Of a DNA stretch of 19,862 bases, positions 6,435 through 12,714 are shown piece by piece. The notes under the pieces are model-generated. The model saw only the letters and a program-made list of their open reading frames with translations, did not search any database and was not told where the DNA came from. Each line of letters opens with the position of its first letter. Position 1 is the first letter of the stretch. The stretch comes from CAG-841 sp963656825 (GTDB lineage Bacteria; Bacillota; Clostridia; Oscillospirales; CAG-272). The DNA is taken from assembly GCA_963656825.1 (NCBI GenBank), contig CAVKJG010000035.1, positions 1 through 19,862 of the forward strand, in the 5' to 3' direction. A program made the position numbers and the translations under genes.

Positions 6435-7682
6435 ATGGCAGAAAAAAACATTGCGCTTGTAAAAAAATATGATCCGGAGGTGGGCGCGGCTATGGAAGCC
6501 GAGCTTGACAGACAGCGCGGCGGAATAGAGCTTATAGCCTCCGAAAACTTCGTTTCCGAGCCGGTAATGGCAGCGATGGGCTCGGTGCTGACAAACAAAT
6601 ATGCCGAGGGCTTTCCCGGGAAAAGATATTACGGCGGCTGCGGCTGCGTTGACATAGTTGAAAACATCGCGCGCGACAGGGCAAAGGCGCTTTTCGGCGC
6701 GGAGCACGCAAACGTTCAGCCTCACAGCGGAGCTCAGGCAAATCTTGCCGTATATTTTGCCCTGCTCAAGCCCGGCGATACCGTTATGGGAATGAGTCTT
6801 GCCGAAGGCGGACACCTGACTCACGGAAGTCCCGTGAATATGTCTGGAATGTATTATAATTTCGTGCCTTACGGGGTTTCCTCCGAAACGGGACTTCTCG
6901 ATTACGACGAAATAGACAGAATAGCCGACGAATGTAAGCCGAAGCTGATAGTCGCAGGGGCGTCGGCTTATCCGAGAACGATAGATTTCGAGCGCATTTC
7001 ACAGACGGCAAAAAGAGTGGGCGCATTCTTTATGGTCGATATGGCGCACATCGCGGGGCTTGTCGCGACGGGGCTTCACCCCTCGCCCTTTCCTTATGCC
7101 GACGTCGTGACGACAACCACTCACAAAACTCTCCGCGGCCCGCGCGGCGGAATGATACTGTGCAAGGCGGAGCTTGCAAAGCAGATAGACAAAGCCGTTT
7201 TCCCCGGCACTCAGGGCGGACCGCTCATGCACGTAATTGCGGGAAAAGCCGTGTGCTTCGGCGAAGCGCTCAAGCCGGAATTTGCGGAATATCAGAAACA
7301 GATAATCAAAAACGCAAAAGCGCTTGAAATATCGCTTAAAAACGAGGGGCTTTCTCTTGTGACCGGCGGAACGGACAATCATCTTGTGCTTGTAAATCTC
7401 ATCGGCACGGACGTTACCGGAAAAGAGCTTGAACACCGTCTTGACGAGGTCGGCATAACGTGCAACAAAAACGCCGTTCCCGGCGATCCGCAAAGTCCGT
7501 TTGTCACAAGCGGAATAAGGCTCGGCACTCCCGCCGCCACGACAAGAGGTCTGCGCGAGGATGATTTTACCCTTATCGGAAAGCTTGTCGCGCTCGCGGC
7601 CTATGATTTTGAAAGCTCGGCGGAGCATATCCGTGCGGAAGTGGACAGGCTCTGCAGAAAATATCCGCTTTACGAGGACTGA
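6435..7682 (+). CDS. glyA: Serine hydroxymethyltransferase
   Basis: A 415-residue PLP enzyme of normal bacterial length that interconverts serine and glycine while transferring a one-carbon unit to tetrahydrofolate. The PLP-binding lysine is Lys231 in VVTTTTHKTLRGPRGG. Other family blocks are the N-terminal ELIASENFVS (residues 32-41), YAEGFPGKRYYGGC (56-69) and VDMAHIAGLV (201-210). The ATG at 6435 is preceded by AGGAGGG at 6422-6428. It heads a rightward operon; pncC begins 2 nt after its stop. The codon pattern is typical of the core genes here, with ATA for about 14 of 23 isoleucines. Confidence 0.98.
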   Translation: MAEKNIALVKKYDPEVGAAMEAELDRQRGGIELIASENFVSEPVMAAMGSVLTNKYAEGFPGKRYYGGCGCVDIVENIARDRAKALFGAEHANVQPHSGAQANLAVYFALLKPGDTVMGMSLAEGGHLTHGSPVNMSGMYYNFVPYGVSSETGLLDYDEIDRIADECKPKLIVAGASAYPRTIDFERISQTAKRVGAFFMVDMAHIAGLVATGLHPSPFPYADVVTTTTHKTLRGPRGGMILCKAELAKQIDKAVFPGTQGGPLMHVIAGKAVCFGEALKPEFAEYQKQIIKNAKALEISLKNEGLSLVTGGTDNHLVLVNLIGTDVTGKELEHRLDEVGITCNKNAVPGDPQSPFVTSGIRLGTPAATTRGLREDDFTLIGKLVALAAYDFESSAEHIRAEVDRLCRKYPLYED

Positions 7683-7684
7683 TT

Positions 7685-8167
7685 ATGACGGAAAACACAG
7701 CTGTTGTCGGCAGAATTGCCGAAAAGCTCAAAGCCGCGGGAAAAACCTTCTGCACCGCGGAATCCTGCACTGGAGGGCAGATAGCCAAAACCGTAACCGA
7801 CGTTCCCGGCATTTCAGCGGTTTTTCCCGGCGGCGTGGTTTCGTATGCAAACGAAATAAAAGAAAAGCTTCTGGGCGTAAGCCCTGAAACTCTTGCCGAT
7901 TTCGGCGCGGTATCCGAGCAGACGGCTCTCGAAATGGCGCTCGGCGCGATAAATGCGCTCGGTGCGGATTATTCGGTAGCCGTCACGGGAATTGCAGGTC
8001 CTGACGGCGGTTCGAAGGAAAAGCCCGTCGGGCTTGTATATATCGCCTGCGCCGATAAAAACGGCAGAGTAAATGTAAAAAAGAATCTGTTTGACGGCAG
8101 CAGAGAAGATGTAAGAAATCAAACAGTAGGTACAGCACTTACGATGCTGTCGGAATTTATCGGATAA
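7685..8167 (+). CDS. pncC: Stand-alone CinA C-terminal domain; nicotinamide-nucleotide amidase (PncC)
   Basis: A 160-residue protein equal to the C-terminal domain of CinA, without the N-terminal COG1058/MoCF domain. The family converts NMN to nicotinate mononucleotide plus ammonia in pyridine-nucleotide recycling. The catalytic-serine motif AESCTGG is at 25-31 (Ser27), followed by the conserved VVSYANEIKEKLLGV and the AVTGIAGPDGG-KPVGLVY block. It starts 2 nt after glyA stops, so it depends on upstream transcription and probably translational coupling. In many Firmicutes cinA lies beside recA; here recA is about 3.4 kb further on and on the other strand. Family identity is firm; amidase activity is by homology. 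Confidence 0.93.
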   Translation: MTENTAVVGRIAEKLKAAGKTFCTAESCTGGQIAKTVTDVPGISAVFPGGVVSYANEIKEKLLGVSPETLADFGAVSEQTALEMALGAINALGADYSVAVTGIAGPDGGSKEKPVGLVYIACADKNGRVNVKKNLFDGSREDVRNQTVGTALTMLSEFIG

Positions 8168-8186
8168 CGCCGCAGGCGCGCGAAAA

Positions 8187-8232
8187 TGTTGATAACCCTG
8201 TGGAAAGTGGGGAAAACCCCATTTATTTCCAC
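8187..8232. promoter_or_regulatory. DnaA-box-like pair and long hairpin in the pncC-holA gap
   Basis: On the minus strand TTATCAACA (8195-8187) is one mismatch from the DnaA box TTATCCACA, and three bases away CTTTCCACA (8207-8199) is two mismatches off. The same stretch forms an interrupted hairpin: GTGGAAA (8200-8206) pairs with TTTCCAC (8226-8232), and inside it TGGGG (8208-8212) pairs with CCCCA (8217-8221) over an AAAA loop. No T tract follows, so it is a poor terminator. DnaA binding, or RNA control of holA translation, is inference. Confidence 0.4.
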
Positions 8233-8243
8233 GCAAAAAACGG

Positions 8244-8250
8244 AAAGGAG
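8244..8250 (+). promoter_or_regulatory. Ribosome binding site that fixes the holA start
   Basis: AAAGGAG ends 6 nt before the ATG at 8257. The alternative upstream in-frame GTG at 8200 lies in the hairpin and has no comparable site. Confidence 0.85.
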
Positions 8251-8256
8251 CTTCTT

Positions 8257-9345
8257 ATGGCGAAAACGGAAAGCAAAATACTCTCTCCCGACGCGCTCTC
8301 GGATATCGTTCGCTCGGGAAAGTCCGAAACGCTTGTGTTTTTCGGCGATGAGGACTACCTTAAAACCGTATGGACGGAACGCATTGCAAAAGCCGTTATG
8401 ACAGCCGAGGGCTTTGAAATTTTCAACCGCTTCAGTATATCGTTTTCAGATGAAAAAAACGGACTTTCTTCGCTTACGGACGCGCTTTTCGCATCGCCCA
8501 TGATGCAGGAGCATACCTTGATCGAGGTGTGCGACCTTTCCTCTGCCGCGGGAAAAGCCGCCTCGCTCGACGCGCTTGCCGGCGCGCTTTCGGGCGGCTC
8601 GGGCGACGCTGTGGTAATACTCAATTTCCGCTCCGACGAGCTTGACGCCGACTATCGCTTTGAGCAGTCGGCACTTTATAAAAAGCTTTCGCCCGTGGCA
8701 AAATTCGTAAAATTCGATCTTCTTTCCGAGGGCAAGCTTACCGTCTGGGCAAAAAAGCTGATATCCGGCAAGGACAAAAGGCTTTATCTGACAGACGAGG
8801 GCGCTTTGGCGCTTATAAATCTTTGCAGCGGACGTATGCTTGCCATACTTTCCGAAACGGAAAAGCTTGCGGCGTATAAAAACTATGCCGCGACAGGTGA
8901 GGCAACTCCGATAACGGAGGAGGACGTCCGCACGGTGTGCGTTCAGAACGCAAAGGACGATGTGCCGTTTGCAATGTCGAACGCGGCGGCAAAATGGAAT
9001 CTGCGCGAAATGCTCGCGGTGTTTGAATCCTGCCGCGATATGCGGGAAGAGCCGGTTTCGGTTGCTGCAAAGCTCGGAAAAATATATTCCGAAATGCTTA
9101 AAATGAAAACCGCGCTTATGTCCGGATTATCCGTCACTGCGGCGGCAAAGGCTCTCGGCATGAACGAATATCGGGCAAGAATAGTCGCACGCTCCGTCGA
9201 AAACGTGCCGCTTTCCGTTATAGAAAACGCCGTTCTTATGGCTTACGGAACAGACGTCGCGCTGAAAAGCACGCAAACCGACAAATGGGTTCTGCTTGAC
9301 AGGCTGGCGGCTGAAATATATACTCCGAAATCTTTGCGAGGCTGA
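8257..9345 (+). CDS. holA: DNA polymerase III delta subunit (clamp loader)
   Basis: A 362-residue clamp-loader subunit that opens the beta sliding clamp for loading onto primed DNA. The delta signature VFFGDEDYLK is at 27-36, in the place of the Walker A loop of related AAA+ proteins; as usual for delta there is no true Walker A lysine motif. Mid-protein blocks match the family (SPMMQEHTLIEVCDLSSAA; KFVKFDLLSE), and the C-terminal helical domain carries AKALGMNEYRARIVARSVENV. It lies 89 nt downstream of pncC after a structured spacer and 2 nt upstream of rnmV. Its partner, the beta clamp DnaN, is encoded at 18636-19811 on the other strand. Confidence 0.9.
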   Translation: MAKTESKILSPDALSDIVRSGKSETLVFFGDEDYLKTVWTERIAKAVMTAEGFEIFNRFSISFSDEKNGLSSLTDALFASPMMQEHTLIEVCDLSSAAGKAASLDALAGALSGGSGDAVVILNFRSDELDADYRFEQSALYKKLSPVAKFVKFDLLSEGKLTVWAKKLISGKDKRLYLTDEGALALINLCSGRMLAILSETEKLAAYKNYAATGEATPITEEDVRTVCVQNAKDDVPFAMSNAAAKWNLREMLAVFESCRDMREEPVSVAAKLGKIYSEMLKMKTALMSGLSVTAAAKALGMNEYRARIVARSVENVPLSVIENAVLMAYGTDVALKSTQTDKWVLLDRLAAEIYTPKSLRG

Positions 9346-9347
9346 AA

Positions 9348-9938
9348 ATGCTTTACATTTCATTACCGATAATAGTAGAGGGCAAATACGACCGCGAGCG
9401 TGTGCTTTCGGTCGCAAAAGCGACCGTTATCACAACGGAGGGCTTCGGAATATTCAAAAAGGACGAAAAGGCCGCGCTTATCCGCAGGCTTGCCTCGGAC
9501 AAAGGCGTTATCGTCCTTACGGACAGCGACGGCGCGGGACTCGTTATACGGAATTACATTCACGGAATACTTCCGCCGCGCCTTGTTTTCGATATTTACA
9601 CTCCCGAAATAAAGGGAAAAGAAAAACGCAAAGCGGCGCCTTCAAAGGAGGGTTTTCTCGGCGTTGAGGGAATGGAAAGAGACTGGCTTTGCAAGGCGCT
9701 TGAACCTTTTTCCGGCGGAGCGCCGCGTCCTGCCCCGATGGTGACCAAAACGGATTTTTATCTTATGGGGCTTTCGGGCGGAGAGGGCAGCTCCGAAAAA
9801 CGCAAATCTCTTGCACGGCTGCTCGGACTTCCGGCAAACCTTTCGTGCAGTGCGCTTATAGAAGCGATAAATCTGACCGTCACCCGCGACGAATATGAAA
9901 AAGCGACGGAAAAACTTAAAGCAGAGGCTGAAAAATGA
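9348..9938 (+). CDS. rnmV: Ribonuclease M5 (5S rRNA maturation)
   Basis: A 196-residue Toprim-domain nuclease that matures 5S rRNA in low-GC Gram-positives. The Toprim glutamate is Glu11 in IIVEGKYD, and the second acidic motif LTDSDGAG supplies Asp59 and Asp61; RNYIHGILP and GVEGMERDWLCKAL follow, the latter leading into the DUF4093 C-terminal domain that goes with RNase M5. Length is close to the usual 180-190. It starts 2 nt after holA and its stop overlaps the gtrA start by 4 nt (ATGA). In Bacillus this gene usually lies beside ksgA; that neighbour is absent here. A generic Toprim primase-like protein is the only alternative, and the C-terminal domain argues against it. Confidence 0.88.
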   Translation: MLYISLPIIVEGKYDRERVLSVAKATVITTEGFGIFKKDEKAALIRRLASDKGVIVLTDSDGAGLVIRNYIHGILPPRLVFDIYTPEIKGKEKRKAAPSKEGFLGVEGMERDWLCKALEPFSGGAPRPAPMVTKTDFYLMGLSGGEGSSEKRKSLARLLGLPANLSCSALIEAINLTVTRDEYEKATEKLKAEAEK

Positions 9939-10495
9939 AAGAAAAAAAGAACCTTTTGGACAGAATAATCGACGGACTTCATCTTACGAAATACCGTGAA
10001 ATAATTATGTATCTTATCTTCGGCGTGCTGACGACGCTCGTCGGCTGGGCGGTTTATTACGGAATTCTTGCCGCAGGCAGAGCGGTTTTCGCCATTCCCG
10101 CAGACGACGTTTCGAGCGGAAAATATATTGCAATCTATACCGCCGCGCAGATAATTCAATGGATATGCGCCGTGCTTTTTGCGTTTTTCACAAACAAAAA
10201 GTGGGTTTTCACAACGGCGGATCAAAGCATTTCCACGGGAAAACAGCTTGTTACGTTTGCAGGCTCGCGCCTTGTGACGTTCGGGCTTGATTATGTTATA
10301 ACCTTTGCCGGAACGTTTGCTCTCGCAAAGCTTTTCCCGTCGCTTACGGCGGTATTCCTGCTCGGAAAGGAGCGCAATCTTGCCGAAATACTTTCAAAGA
10401 TAATGGCAGCTGTGGTTGTCATCGTGTGCAATTATATAATAAGCAAGCTGCTTGTTTTCAAAAAACGCAGATCGGAGGAAAAGCCGCTTGAATGA
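9935..10495 (+). CDS. GtrA-family membrane protein
   Basis: A 186-residue integral membrane protein with four predicted transmembrane segments at about 23-47, 64-86, 107-133 and 150-174 and short charged ends. The loop motif FTNKKWVF (85-92) and the final NYIISKLLVFKK are typical of the GtrA family, whose better-known members are thought to move lipid-linked sugars across the membrane for cell-surface polysaccharide glycosylation. It overlaps rnmV by 4 nt and mrnC by 8 nt, so all three are probably translationally coupled, although the flanking products are rRNA nucleases. No glycosyltransferase is nearby to suggest its substrate. Confidence 0.88.
   Translation: MKEKKNLLDRIIDGLHLTKYREIIMYLIFGVLTTLVGWAVYYGILAAGRAVFAIPADDVSSGKYIAIYTAAQIIQWICAVLFAFFTNKKWVFTTADQSISTGKQLVTFAGSRLVTFGLDYVITFAGTFALAKLFPSLTAVFLLGKERNLAEILSKIMAAVVVIVCNYIISKLLVFKKRRSEEKPLE
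10474..10478 (+). promoter_or_regulatory. Ribosome binding site that fixes the mrnC start
   Basis: GGAGG inside the end of gtrA, 9 nt before the TTG at 10488. It supports a TTG start there rather than an upstream in-frame TTG at 10452. Confidence 0.8.
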
Positions 10496-10859
10496 TCAGA
10501 ACTTTTCCGCCGCCGTGTATGCCTATGTGGGCGACGCGGTGCTTGAAGTATATATAAGAGAAAGGCTTGCCCTGCTCGGAATTTCGGACACGGGAAAGCT
10601 TAATGCCATAGCGCAGAAGCTTGTCTGTGCCGAGGCGCAAAGCCTGCGGCTTGAAAATATTCTTCCGCTTTTAAGCGAGGAGGAAACCGCCGTATATCGT
10701 CTCGGAAGAAACCACAAAACCAAGACCACGCCTAAACATTCTACGCCCGTGCAGTATCATCGCGCAACGGGCTTTGAAGCCGTTTTCGGCTGGCTTCACC
10801 TTTCCGAAAAAACCGAAAGAGCGCGTGAGCTTTTCTCTGCGGCCTATTCGGATATATGA
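10488..10859 (+). CDS. mrnC: Mini-ribonuclease III (23S rRNA maturation)
   Basis: A 123-residue RNase III-like nuclease lacking the double-stranded-RNA-binding domain, which trims 23S rRNA ends in Firmicutes. The catalytic block AYVGDAVLEVYIR places the key aspartate at 16, and the second family block GRNHKTKTTPKH leads to YHRATGFEAVFGWLHL with the conserved glutamate. Start is TTG at 10488, chosen from the GGAGG spacing and because homologous sequence begins a few residues later; it overlaps the gtrA stop by 8 nt. It is the last gene of the glyA operon, with a strong terminator 10 nt downstream. Finding it after rnmV puts two rRNA-end-processing enzymes in one transcript. Confidence 0.93.
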   Translation: MNDQNFSAAVYAYVGDAVLEVYIRERLALLGISDTGKLNAIAQKLVCAEAQSLRLENILPLLSEEETAVYRLGRNHKTKTTPKHSTPVQYHRATGFEAVFGWLHLSEKTERARELFSAAYSDI

Positions 10860-10869
10860 TTTCAAATAC

Positions 10870-10900
10870 AAAAAACGCACTCGGTATGAGTGCGTTTTTT
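10870..10900. terminator. Bidirectional intrinsic terminator between mrnC and recX
   Basis: AAAAAACGCACTC (10870-10882), loop GGTAT and GAGTGCGTTTTTT (10888-10900) form a perfect stem with A and T tracts on both sides. It ends the rightward glyA-mrnC operon and the leftward dnaN-recX run; the recX stop codon touches the hairpin's edge. Confidence 0.93.
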
Positions 10901-11550
10901 TATTCGTTTTTTAAGATGACAAGCGCGTTTTTTATGTTCCGGACGGAAAAGCCGTACCGCATAAGAGAAGCCGTAATTTTCCTGCATTTTTCCTTGTCGG
11001 CAAAATCGGAGATGTTTACGGTTCTTTCTATTCTCTCCGCACAGATTGCGTCAAAGTCAGGTTCGGATTGCATTGCGGCGTTTATCGCCTCGTCGGAAAA
11101 GCCCTTCCGGTAAAGCTCGTTTTTTATGCGCGACATTCCGTAAAGACGTCTTCCCGCAAGCTCCAAAAAAAGCTGCTCCGCCTGCGTTCGCTCGTCAATA
11201 TATCCGACGCTTTCAAGATAATCCGCCGCGCGAAGAGAAATATCCTTTGAAAATCCCCTGTGAATAAGCTTTGATACAAGTCCTTTTTTTGTATTCTGCG
11301 CAAAGCCGATAAGCTCCGCACCCTTTTTTATTGCCGAGGTAAGTGCAGTCGCGTCCTCAAGCGCTTCAAATTTTTCGCAGCTTATTTCTATTCCGTCGCC
11401 AGCCGACATCGGAAAGCCCATATCAAAGAACAGATCGGAGGCGATCTCGCCTCCGGTTTGTTCGGTATTGATACCGTCCGTAAGAGTTATTTTCAGCAGA
11501 ACCGCTTCGCCTTCCCTTACGGGCGTTATCTTTTCGATTATTATTTTCAT
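10900..11550 (-). CDS. recX: Recombination regulator RecX
   Basis: A 216-residue RecX/OraA protein, which binds in the groove of RecA filaments and modulates their activity. It consists of tandem three-helix repeats; recognisable pieces are KLIHRGFSKDISLRAADYLESVGYIDE and AGRRLYGMSRIKNELYRKGFSDEAI, with a third repeat containing KITASLMRYGFSVRNIKNAL at the end. Its ATG overlaps the recA stop by 4 nt (ATGA), as expected for a partner made with RecA. The stop codon lies at the foot of the shared terminator, making this the last gene of the leftward run. Confidence 0.92.
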   Translation of the reverse strand: MKIIIEKITPVREGEAVLLKITLTDGINTEQTGGEIASDLFFDMGFPMSAGDGIEISCEKFEALEDATALTSAIKKGAELIGFAQNTKKGLVSKLIHRGFSKDISLRAADYLESVGYIDERTQAEQLFLELAGRRLYGMSRIKNELYRKGFSDEAINAAMQSEPDFDAICAERIERTVNISDFADKEKCRKITASLMRYGFSVRNIKNALVILKNE

Positions 11551-12683
11551 TTTTCGTCGTCTGCGCTTACGTCAAGCACGCGGATATCGAATTCGTCTCC
11601 GTCGTCCTCGTCTTCTTCAAGCGAATACGCTTCCTCAGGATCTGCGGTAAGATCTATATCGTCGCTTTTTGCTTTTATCTTCGCTTCGATTTCGGCAAGA
11701 AGCTTGGGATCGGCTTCGAGCGCGGCTTTCGCCTTTTCCTTGCCCTGACCGAGCTTTTCGCCGTTGTACGAGAAAAACGATCCGCTTTTCTGAATTATGC
11801 CGACATCCGTGCCGATATCAAGCACCTCGCCGACCTTTGAAATGCCCTTTCCGTAGATAATGTCAAATTCCGCAACCTTGAAGGGCGGCGCGACCTTGTT
11901 TTTTACCACCTTGCATTTGACTTTATTGCCGTAGGTTTCGCTTCCCTGCTTCAGCGTTTCGGATTTTCTTACGTCTATTCTTACGGAAGCGTAGAATTTG
12001 AGCGCTCTGCCGCCGGGCGTCGTTTCGGGATTTCCGTACATAACGCCGACCTTTTCACGGAGCTGGTTTATGAAAATCACAACGCAGTTCGTCTTTGCTA
12101 TCGAGCCGGACAGCTTACGCAGTGCCTGAGACATCAGTCTTGCCTGAAGTCCGACGTGGCTTGAACCCATAACGCCGTCTATCTCCTGCTGAGGAACGAG
12201 CGCCGCAACCGAGTCGACGACGACAACGTCCACCGCGCCCGAGCGCACGAGCGCTTCGGTTATTTCGAGCGCCTGCTCGCCCGAATCGGGCTGAGAAACG
12301 AGCAGACTGTCAATATTCACGCCGAGCGCCTTCGCATACACGGGATCAAGAGCGTGTTCGGCGTCGATAAACGCAGCCTCGCCGCCCATTTTCTGAACCT
12401 CTGCCGCAATATGCAGGGCAACCGTCGTTTTACCGGAGGATTCCGGTCCGAATATTTCAATTATTCTGCCGCGCGGAACACCGCCTATACCGAGAGCAAG
12501 GTCAAGCGTAAGCGATCCCGTAGGGATAGCTTCAACATTCATATGCGAATTTTCGCCGAGCTTCATAATAGTGCCTTTGCCGAAATCCTTTTCGATCTGT
12601 GCAAGGGCTGTTGCAAGCGCTTTCTTTTTTTCCTCCGAGCTTGCGGGAACGGATGCGCTTTCTTTCTTTTTTGTTGCTTTCAT
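11547..12683 (-). CDS. recA: Recombinase RecA
   Basis: A 378-residue ATP-dependent strand-exchange protein and coprotease for LexA. Walker A GPESSGKT is at 79-86, Walker B VVVVD at about 153-157, and the DNA-binding loop regions VMGSSHVGLQARLMSQALRKL and FINQLREKVGVMYGNPETTPGG are intact. The C-terminal tail is strongly acidic (EEDEDDGDEFD), as is common. The ATG has an AGAAAGGG site 8-9 nt upstream. It begins 31 nt after gyrA, and that gap holds no terminator, clear promoter or Firmicutes-type SOS (LexA) box, so expression may come from the gyrase transcript or a promoter inside gyrA. Confidence 0.98.
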   Translation of the reverse strand: MKATKKKESASVPASSEEKKKALATALAQIEKDFGKGTIMKLGENSHMNVEAIPTGSLTLDLALGIGGVPRGRIIEIFGPESSGKTTVALHIAAEVQKMGGEAAFIDAEHALDPVYAKALGVNIDSLLVSQPDSGEQALEITEALVRSGAVDVVVVDSVAALVPQQEIDGVMGSSHVGLQARLMSQALRKLSGSIAKTNCVVIFINQLREKVGVMYGNPETTPGGRALKFYASVRIDVRKSETLKQGSETYGNKVKCKVVKNKVAPPFKVAEFDIIYGKGISKVGEVLDIGTDVGIIQKSGSFFSYNGEKLGQGKEKAKAALEADPKLLAEIEAKIKAKSDDIDLTADPEEAYSLEEDEDDGDEFDIRVLDVSADDEK

Positions 12684-12714
12684 TTCGGAAACCCTTTCTT
12701 AAAATAAAGATTTT

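Noticed and set aside
8200..8256. Earlier GTG start for holA
   Set aside because: It lies within the hairpin and has no ribosome site; AAAGGAG before the ATG at 8257 is much better.
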